Origin: Vicinamibacterales bacterium
GTDB lineage: Bacteria; Acidobacteriota; Vicinamibacteria; Vicinamibacterales; UBA8438
Length of the DNA stretch: 64,000 nucleotides
Reading direction: 5' to 3'
Assembly (NCBI GenBank): GCA_958296065.1
Contig: CATQHX010000004.1
Coordinates: 34,286 to 98,285, forward strand
How positions within the stretch are numbered: the first letter of the stretch is position 1; the number at the start of each line of letters is the position of its first letter. Under the pieces are notes generated by a model. It saw only the letters and a list, made by a program, of their open reading frames with translations. It was not told where the DNA came from and made no database searches. Shown in pieces: positions 58,526 to 64,000 of this stretch. Position numbers and translations under genes: made by a program.

Positions 58526-59044
58526 CTACGCCGCCCCGACTTCTGCGCACTGTGCGCACATGCCCTCGACCTCGACCGTGCGACGTGTCGCGACAAACCC
58601 GAGGACGGCGGCATCCTCGGCAAGCAGTCCTCCGATCCGCGGATCCTCGAGCTCGACCGACGTCCGGCAGCGGCTGCAGATGAAGAACAGGCAATCGTGG
58701 TCGCGCTCGGGATGCACGCACGGGACGTAGGCGTTCAGGCTCTCGATCCTGGAAACGAGGCCCTGCAGCATCAGGAACTCAAGCGCCCGGTACACGGTTG
58801 GCGGTCCGACCGGCCGCGAATCTCGGCGCGTGACCGCTTCGATCAGCTCGTAGGCGCCCGTCGGCCGACCGCTCGCCCAAAGCAGTTCCAGGATACGCCT
58901 CCGCAGCGCTGTCATCTGTACGCCGCGCCCCTCGCAAATCCATGCGGCGAGCACGACCCGTTCGCGTGGCGAGTGCCGCCTGCGGCAATCCGGATCGGTG
59001 CACGGCCTGGGTCGGGTGGGCGGTATCGGCATCGTCTGTCTCAA
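58526..59044 (-). CDS. zur: Zur-type Fur-family zinc-responsive repressor
   Basis: A 172-residue Fur-family protein. The winged helix reads MTALRRRILELLWASGRPTG, YELIEAVTRR and PPTVYRALEFLMLQGLVSRI. The ending IESLNAYVPC and DHDCLFFICSRC, with EVEGMCAQCAE at the C-terminus, matches Zur rather than Fur: the two CxxC pairs form the structural zinc site. An N-terminal extension carries PCTDPDCRRRH, an additional Cys/His patch not usual in Zur. The start may be ATG 59044 or the ATG four codons later. A 22-bp palindrome lies 14 bp upstream, between zur and the divergent folE. It ends in TAG. Confidence 0.88.
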   Translation of the reverse strand: MRQTMPIPPTRPRPCTDPDCRRRHSPRERVVLAAWICEGRGVQMTALRRRILELLWASGRPTGAYELIEAVTRRDSRPVGPPTVYRALEFLMLQGLVSRIESLNAYVPCVHPERDHDCLFFICSRCRTSVELEDPRIGGLLAEDAAVLGFVATRRTVEVEGMCAQCAEVGAA

Positions 59045-59058
59045 CTTGCGGCAGGGTT

Positions 59059-59080
59059 ACGCAACACTATAACATTGCGT
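59059..59080. promoter_or_regulatory. Zur-box candidate between zur and folE
   Basis: ACGCAA-N10-TTGCGT with a central TATA gives a 22-bp palindrome. It sits in the 94-bp divergent intergenic region, 14 bp from zur and 58 bp from folE. The AT-rich core (CACTATAACA) recalls Zur boxes of other bacteria, which carry TATAACAT-type half-sites. One operator could repress both directions when zinc is plentiful. Confidence 0.65.
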
Positions 59081-59138
59081 TCTGGTTCGCAAGAGACCGC
59101 CATCCAGGACGCCCCGACATTGACGAAAGGCCCGGGAC

Positions 59139-59787
59139 ATGGATAGTGCAGTTGTCGAGCACCGAACCTCTACCCCATCGCACACCGCGTCGGAAGCGCG
59201 GCGTCGGCCGCGCCGCGCCGAGGCGGAGGCCGCCGTTCGCACACTGATCGAGTGGGCCGGGGACGATCCCGACCGGGAGGGACTGCAGGGAACGCCCGAC
59301 CGTGTCGTGCGGGCCTACGAGGAATTCTTCGCCGGATACGCCGCAGACCCGGTCGCGTTGCTGGCCACGACCTTCGAGAAGCCCGCCTCCTATGACGAGA
59401 TGATCGTCTTGCGCGACATCCGCCTCGAGTCCCATTGCGAGCACCACATCGTTCCCATCCTGGGCAAGGCGCATATCGGTTATATGCCGGCAGACCGCGT
59501 CGTCGGGAGTTCCAAGCTGGCGCGCCTTGTCGAGGTGTTCGCCAAGCGGATGCAGATCCAGGAGGCGCTGACGTCGCAGATCGCGGACACCATCCAGGAG
59601 GTGCTGGAGCCGCGCGGCGTCGGCGTCGTCATCGAGGCGGCGCACCAATGCATGACCACACGCGGGCATCCGCAAGCCGGGTGTCAGCATGGTCACCAGC
59701 CGCATGTTGGGAGCATTTCGCGACGACCGGACCACGCGGCGAGAGTTCCTGTCGATGATCGGCAGCCACCGCAGCAGCTCTGCATGA
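59139..59787 (+). CDS. folE: GTP cyclohydrolase I (FolE, type IA), frameshifted near the 3' end
   Basis: FolE converts GTP to 7,8-dihydroneopterin triphosphate in folate synthesis. [32 protein letters not shown] (zinc Cys and His) and [20 protein letters not shown] are intact, and [10 protein letters not shown] holds the second zinc Cys. After this the frame changes: one extra G in CGCGGGC (59664-59666). The shifted frame continues [17 protein letters not shown] then [15 protein letters not shown], the normal FolE C-terminus, and stops at 59787. The gene is divergent from zur across a palindrome, so it may be a zinc-starvation paralogue as in other Zur regulons. The next gene overlaps its repaired stop as ATGA. 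Confidence 0.8.
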
Positions 59788-60176
59788 GAGCTGAACGTAC
59801 CGACCCGACGGCTTCGACACCCATTGCGAGGCTCTGCGACCACGACACGGACGCGGGCCGGTCGGTACAGGGATACCGGGACGGCGTCCTCGTGCTCGTG
59901 GGCACGGACCTGCCGTGGATCCTCTCCAACCCGATCTACGTCTACGACGCGGACGAGGCGGCTGCCCGCGTGGAGCGTGCCGCGTGGCCCGCGGAGCCGC
60001 CGCTGCCCCCCATGGCGAGCACCCTGAACACCTTCGCGGACGGCAGCCCCTTCGCCGCCGAAAACGATCTGGCTGGAGCGGCTCGGTGCCTATTGATCGG
60101 CGACGCGCCGCCGCCGGTGTGGGCCGAACACGACGAGCAGGTCTTCTCCGGTGCGCTGGCGACGAGCGGGACTTAG
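59784..60176 (+). CDS. uncharacterised small protein coupled to folE
   Basis: A 130-residue protein from ATG 59784, overlapping the repaired folE stop as ATGA. I do not recognise it. It contains [39 protein letters not shown] and [20 protein letters not shown]. There is no signal peptide, membrane segment or Cys cluster. In the unrepaired sequence it is read as the tail of the FolE frame. The exact overlap supports both the frameshift repair and a co-translated second gene. It ends in TAG. Confidence 0.5.
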   Translation: MRAERTDPTASTPIARLCDHDTDAGRSVQGYRDGVLVLVGTDLPWILSNPIYVYDADEAAARVERAAWPAEPPLPPMASTLNTFADGSPFAAENDLAGAARCLLIGDAPPPVWAEHDEQVFSGALATSGT

Positions 60177-60790
60177 GCGTTGGCCGGCAGGTCCACCAGC
60201 TTGTGGTGCTCTAAGGACGTCGGCGGAGTCCTGTGGAATGTTCCGGTAGCGTGAATCGCCTGATGCTCGTAAGGTATTTATTCTAAAAGACTTGCCTGCA
60301 GTTTCCTGGGCACAATTCCCTCATCAATTCCCACTTTCCGAACCGGAATCCACCGGACCATTCGAGACGTCTTCGGTGTTTCGGTGTTTCGGTTTCGGCC
60401 TAGTCCAGACTCACAGCTTGCTCACCCGCCTCGGCTGTTCAACGCCAGCACACTCGCGGAGAACATCGTCGTCGGAGATGTCCACCCGACCAACCGTACG
60501 CGGCAGCCACAGCCGGGGCAAGAGCAGCTTTCCGCCCGCCCTTCCTGTGGGAGCGCCCTTGTTGCGCCACCAGACCGGCGTCGGTACGCCCCAGAGCCTG
60601 AAGGGGCGGGCTGTTTCGGCGATTTGCCGGCTGATCGGGCGTCTGATCGACTGCTGGGGGGCCTCTGAGGCAAGTCTGGGGGTTCAAATGGACACCGACG
60701 GGGCTCGTCGGCTCAATCGCTCATCGCCAAGCTGCCTGAACAGCGGCGCTCAGCGAACAGACTTCTTCCACGGGTTGGTAGGATTGACTC
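60177..60790. other. 614-bp stretch without a supported gene
   Basis: Near the left end AGGAC and GTCCT can pair (60215-60232), a possible weak terminator of the folE unit. An AT-rich patch (GGTATTTATTCTAAAAGAC, about 60273-60291) could hold a promoter. On the minus strand scraps such as LWGVPTPVWWRNKGAPTG and LWLPRTVGRVDISDDDVL appear in shifting frames, which may be a decayed gene, but I cannot name a family. Confidence 0.35.
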
Positions 60791-62362
60791 GTGCCTGCGT
60801 CACTCGCCGACCTCGACATTTCCCGGCTGCGGCTGCTGGCCGAGCAAGGACGCGCAGACGCCGAGAACGAACTGGGCACTCGGTACGAAACGGGACGCGG
60901 TGGCGTTGAGAAGAACACGAGCCAAGCGCGCGACTGGTACCGACGCGCTGCGGAACAGCGGCACGCCGACGCGCAGTACCGGCTCGGCTTCATGTACACG
61001 GACCGGTGGAGTTCCCCGTTGACGGATAGGGAGGCATTTCAGCTGTTTCTGGACGCTGCTCGACAGGGACACCCGCAGGCGCAGTACGAAGTCGCGGTCA
61101 GTTTTGAGACCGGGCGGGGCGTCGACCCGGACGAACCCGAGGCCGCGTACTGGTACCGACGCGCTGCGGAGCGGGAACACGAAGGGGCGCTGAAGAAAGT
61201 GCTCGAGATCGAGAGATTGGAGACCCAGCTCCACCGCATGGCCGAGGAAGGAGATCCAACCGCTCAGTACGAACTCGCGATGCGTTATCAGAGCAGCGAC
61301 TCACAAGAAAAACGGACCGCAGCTGTTGCTTGGTTCCGGCGCGCCGCCGAACAGGGAGACGCCCGTTCGGAGTACGAGCTCGGCTTCATGTACGACAACG
61401 CTTGCAGAGCTGTGCGCGTTGAAGACCCCGTCGACCCCGTCGACTCGACCGAAGCGGTTCGATGGTATCGACGCGCAGCGGTCCGGGGACACGCGCGAGC
61501 ACAGGCACGTCTGGGGGACCTGTACACGGACGGGATTGGAGTTGGTCGGGATTATGCCGAGGCCCTCCGTTGGTTCCGGCGGGCAGCTGAACAGCAAGAC
61601 GCTGAGGGAGAGTTCCTGCTCGGCTGCGTGTATAGGCAGGGGCGTGCAATCGCACCCGACAACGCCGAGGCAGTCCGGTGGTTCCGCCGCGCCGCCGATC
61701 AGGGACACCCCGACGCTTGCTACTCCCTGCGCGAGATGTGCAAGGACGGACTATGGGTCGATTCCGAGGCCGTCGAATGGCTTCGGCATCGCTCACACCA
61801 GGAAGACGACGAGGACGCAATGTACGTCCTGGGCATCATGTACCGGCATGGGTGGGGCGTCTGGCGCAGCGAAGCCAAGGCGTTCTCGTGTTTCCGCCGG
61901 GCGGCCGAGCGTGGGCAGTACGACGCGGAAAGAGAGGTGGCCAATCGGCCTTCCCTCCCTCGTCGGGTGCTGGACCGGGTTGAGCTCGTCTTCGGCCTCG
62001 TCATGATCATCGGGTTGGTTCTTGCCTTCAGTTGGGGTTTCGGTTTCGGTGCCCAACTGCTTGGCGAGAAGGTCCGGGACCTGCTGCCCCCGGTATGGAG
62101 CGCAGTCGTCCAATGCCCCGATCACGTCGAGCGCCTGGCGAATTACGGGTTCCGCTGGACAGATGGTCTCCGGGAGCTGAAGCTCAGGCTTTCCCAAAAC
62201 GTAGTGGCGGACGATCCCGACGTCGTCACCTACGTCGGTGACAAGATTGAGTATCAAAACAGGTACGGGGTGTGGGAACGGCAGGTCTACGGGTGCGACC
62301 TCGACATCATCACGCGCGAAGTCGTCGACGTGCGCGTAACGCCGGGCCGCCTCCCGCTGTGA
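60791..62362 (+). CDS. Sel1-repeat protein with C-terminal membrane anchor and extra domain
   Basis: A 523-residue protein starting at GTG 60791. Residues 1-385 hold about nine Sel1 repeats, e.g. AENELGTRYETGRGGVEKN, AQYEVAVSFETGRGVDPDE, ARSEYELGFMYDN and AMYVLGIMYRHGWGVWRSE. A membrane helix follows (VFGLVMIIGLVLAFSWGFGF, about 403-422), then about 100 residues ending GDKIEYQNRYGVWERQVYGC. No signal peptide is evident, so the solenoid is probably cytoplasmic and the C-terminal part periplasmic. The repeats should bind partner proteins. Unlike the exported Sel1 protein at 42 kb, this one is anchored. Function is unknown. Confidence 0.85.
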   Translation: MPASLADLDISRLRLLAEQGRADAENELGTRYETGRGGVEKNTSQARDWYRRAAEQRHADAQYRLGFMYTDRWSSPLTDREAFQLFLDAARQGHPQAQYEVAVSFETGRGVDPDEPEAAYWYRRAAEREHEGALKKVLEIERLETQLHRMAEEGDPTAQYELAMRYQSSDSQEKRTAAVAWFRRAAEQGDARSEYELGFMYDNACRAVRVEDPVDPVDSTEAVRWYRRAAVRGHARAQARLGDLYTDGIGVGRDYAEALRWFRRAAEQQDAEGEFLLGCVYRQGRAIAPDNAEAVRWFRRAADQGHPDACYSLREMCKDGLWVDSEAVEWLRHRSHQEDDEDAMYVLGIMYRHGWGVWRSEAKAFSCFRRAAERGQYDAEREVANRPSLPRRVLDRVELVFGLVMIIGLVLAFSWGFGFGAQLLGEKVRDLLPPVWSAVVQCPDHVERLANYGFRWTDGLRELKLRLSQNVVADDPDVVTYVGDKIEYQNRYGVWERQVYGCDLDIITREVVDVRVTPGRLPL

Positions 62363-62619
62363 CAGTCTGCGGTCTGATCTCGCAATCCAGACGTGCGAAC
62401 GCGGGGCTGAATCTCGTGAGACCGCGCCTCGAGCGCCGGGCTTCGACGGCCGCGTGGCCGGCCGGCCCGCGGTTTGACCCTTCGCTCCAACGCGTTGTGG
62501 ACCGAGACTGGACAATGCGGCTGTCGGTCGCTGGCGACGGCATCGCGGCGTGACTCGCGTGCGCACCGCCGCCCAGATTCCGCAGGAACTCGAGCGCGAA
62601 GTCCTGGCCCATGTTGCGG

Positions 62620-63351
62620 CCGATCTGCCGGCAGCACGGAGGCCTGCAGAGGACCCGGATGCACGGCCCGGGGATGGCCGACCAGGGCTTCGGGCTCGGC
62701 CTCGGTGGCCGCGACCAACTCGTCGGCGGGTCGGGCTTCGCGCTCAACCGCGTCACGAAGACAGGCGGGATCCTCTCATTCTGGAGCCGTTCGGCCTCGT
62801 CGAGCTTCTACGGCCAGGACGGCGCTCTGGCGCTCAACGGCGACGTGCGTTCGACGATGTTCGGCGCGGACTACGCGAAGGGGCGCATTGATCACCGGCG
62901 TCTCCCTCGCGCACACGCGCGGCCGCGGCGGCCACGGCGGTTACGCCGGCGCCGCAGACACCGGACGCATGACGTCGGCCGTCATCGGGCTGTACCCGTG
63001 GGTCGGCTTCAAGCCCAACGAGCGGGTGACGGTGTCGATGGCGATGGCCGCTGGGCGGCAGGGGGAATGAAGCGTTCGTCGGTGCGTCCGGCAACCGCCT
63101 CGACACGGAGGTTGGCTACGGTCCGCCCCTCGGTACTCGGTTCGTCGGGACGCCCCGGATGGGTGGTCCAGACATCCGAGTTCGGGCGGGACTATCGCGT
63201 CGGCTACGGCCTCGAGGTACTCGAGCAGGGCGATGTCGAGCTGCAGCTCGGAGTCGATGCCGAACGCCGCGTGAGTCCGGTGCTCGGGCTACGCCCGGGC
63301 GGCGGGGGCGCTGACCAACGCGTTGTGTCCAGCGCGTCGCTCTCCTGGTAG
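62620..63351 (+). pseudogene. decayed outer-membrane barrel (autotransporter-like) gene
   Basis: Pieces of one beta-barrel family appear in order but in several frames. First GSGFALNRVTKTGGILSFWS and GDVRSTMFGADYAKG; then, shifted, LITGVSLAHTRGRGGHGGY and SAVIGLYPWVGFKPNERV; then GASGNRLDTEVGYGPPLGTR; then QTSEFGRDYRVGYGLEVLE and ELQLGVDAERRVSPVLG. The middle of the barrel is missing, and at least three frame changes are needed. No intact start is present. The sequence between 62363 and 62620 may hold further scraps. This is genuine decay rather than a single miscall. Confidence 0.65.
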
Positions 63352-63384
63352 TTTTACGTCGGGTTCGGTACGCTTCCTTGCACC

Positions 63385-63837
63385 ATGATCATGCGCACCC
63401 TGTCGCTGTTTGTCCTCGTGCTGGTGCTCGTTCCCACTACGGTCGGAGCGACATCCGCCAACGCACAGGAGCTCTGGCGTTGTCGGTATTCGTCGTTCTC
63501 GGCATGCAATCCCGACGAAGGATGTACGGTTCAATCGACTCCGGCCGCGGGCGAACGGTGGCTTGAGGTTCCATCGGTTCTCGCTCGTTGGGGCCGGGGT
63601 CCAGGGCCCATGGTGCGGCGCTGCGACAGACAGGGGTGCGATCGGATTGAGGTCGACGTCACCATCAGTGGCGCCTTCGTCAGCTTGGAGCAGCGGAACG
63701 GCCCATGGTTCGCCCGCCTCGAACCGCAGTTCCTGGGTGGTCGAGAGGGTGAGGTCCGGTTCGTGGAAGTCCCGACTCTCGGGCTCACAACCCTCGTGTA
63801 CTACGGCAGCTGCCCGCTGGCGGTGATGGGCGAGTGA
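63385..63837 (+). CDS. small exported Cys-containing protein of unknown function
   Basis: A 150-residue protein from ATG 63385 (the ATG six bases later is equally possible). A clear signal peptide (LFVLVLVLVPTTVGATSANA) is followed by ELWRCRYSSFSACNPDEGC, VRRCDRQGCDRIEVDV and a later Cys in YYGSCPL, six Cys in all in the mature part, so disulfides are likely in the periplasm. I do not recognise the family. A 43-codon frame overlaps its stop as GTGA. Confidence 0.7.
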   Translation: MIMRTLSLFVLVLVLVPTTVGATSANAQELWRCRYSSFSACNPDEGCTVQSTPAAGERWLEVPSVLARWGRGPGPMVRRCDRQGCDRIEVDVTISGAFVSLEQRNGPWFARLEPQFLGGREGEVRFVEVPTLGLTTLVYYGSCPLAVMGE

Positions 63838-63965
63838 CGAGGAAATCCGCGTGGCTGCTCCCCGAGATCGCGGCCGCGGCCCTCTCGACGTCGCCCGCCG
63901 CGCTCTCCGTGTGGGACGCAGCCCAGGTAATCGATCCGATGGCTCGGCTGCGGGCGATTCTCTAG
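63834..63965 (+). CDS. possible 43-residue peptide coupled to the exported protein
   Basis: GTG 63834 overlaps the preceding TGA. The frame reads TRKSAWLLPEIAAAALSTSP, then ALSVWDAAQVIDPMARLRAI, and stops at TAG 63965. The overlap is the main support; length and composition are not decisive. The last 35 bases of the window hold nothing I can identify. Confidence 0.25.
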   Translation: MTRKSAWLLPEIAAAALSTSPAALSVWDAAQVIDPMARLRAIL

Positions 63966-64000
63966 CGGTGGTGCCCGGGCTGCCGTTGCTGCTGCGCCTT

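Noticed and set aside
60292..60909. Plus-strand open frame of about 200 codons
   Set aside because: No family motifs, unusual composition, and its end overlaps the well-supported Sel1 gene in another frame.

Overview
The window looks like chromosome of a high-GC member of the Acidobacteriota, most likely Vicinamibacteria-like. This rests on gene content rather than a marker gene: four TonB-dependent receptors with an N-terminal carboxypeptidase-regulatory-like domain, an acidobacterial-type orphan MacB permease (ADOP) next to a PadR regulator plus a relic of a second ADOP, a DUF3738-like tail on a BlaR1 protein, a DUF5916 barrel protein and several exported PQQ-type propeller enzymes. The principal-type sigma factor (rpoD) and a tRNA argue for chromosome. 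No integrase, phage structural gene, plasmid origin or CRISPR array was seen.

Layout. 1-3.0 kb: valine-pyruvate transaminase and methylmalonate-semialdehyde dehydrogenase. 3.0-7.6 kb: a broken HEPN gene with its small partner, relics of a PQQ dehydrogenase and of katG, and a BlaI/BlaR1 pair with clear operators. 7.5-15.4 kb: cupin, exported protein, methyltransferase/TauD pair, lipoprotein phosphodiesterase, and a sugar dehydrogenase fused to two CMD domains. 15.4-17.2 kb: a winged-helix-like gene, a serine-type tRNA whose anticodon reads CTA, a decayed antitoxin and a small coiled-coil gene. 17.2-32.9 kb: envelope and nutrient genes (DUF5916, two TonB receptors, BON protein, PQQ alcohol dehydrogenase, DinB, APC permease, MpaB-like oxygenase). 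33-38.3 kb: rpoD with a strong terminator, a third TonB receptor behind 11-bp repeats, a FEN-type exonuclease. 38.3-47.3 kb: PadR/adaptor/ATPase operon, SGNH hydrolase, Sel1 protein, BamB-like propeller, PadR/ADOP pair. 47.3-50.2 kb: toxin-antitoxin island (MNT/HEPN, a scrambled ADOP relic, HipA/HipB). 50.4-53.3 kb: fourth TonB receptor.

The most interesting part is 53.4-60.2 kb. A Zur-type Fur repressor and a folE gene diverge from an intergenic palindrome. On the Zur strand follow a small His/Cys membrane protein framed by 109-bp direct repeats, then a compact run of four genes: a flavoprotein with a CCGDDCAC tail, a FeoB-like membrane gate lacking its G domain, an unrecognised protein and a COG0523 (CobW/ZigA-type) GTPase. 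I read this as a zinc-starvation island, possibly with a metal permease whose GTPase is a separate G3E protein. 60.2-64 kb holds a membrane-anchored Sel1 protein, a decayed outer-membrane barrel gene and small exported or unknown genes.

Several otherwise well-formed genes (blaR1, folE, the first TonB receptor, the HEPN gene, an antitoxin) are broken by single-base frame changes, often beside G/C runs. Assembly error should be excluded before calling them pseudogenes.
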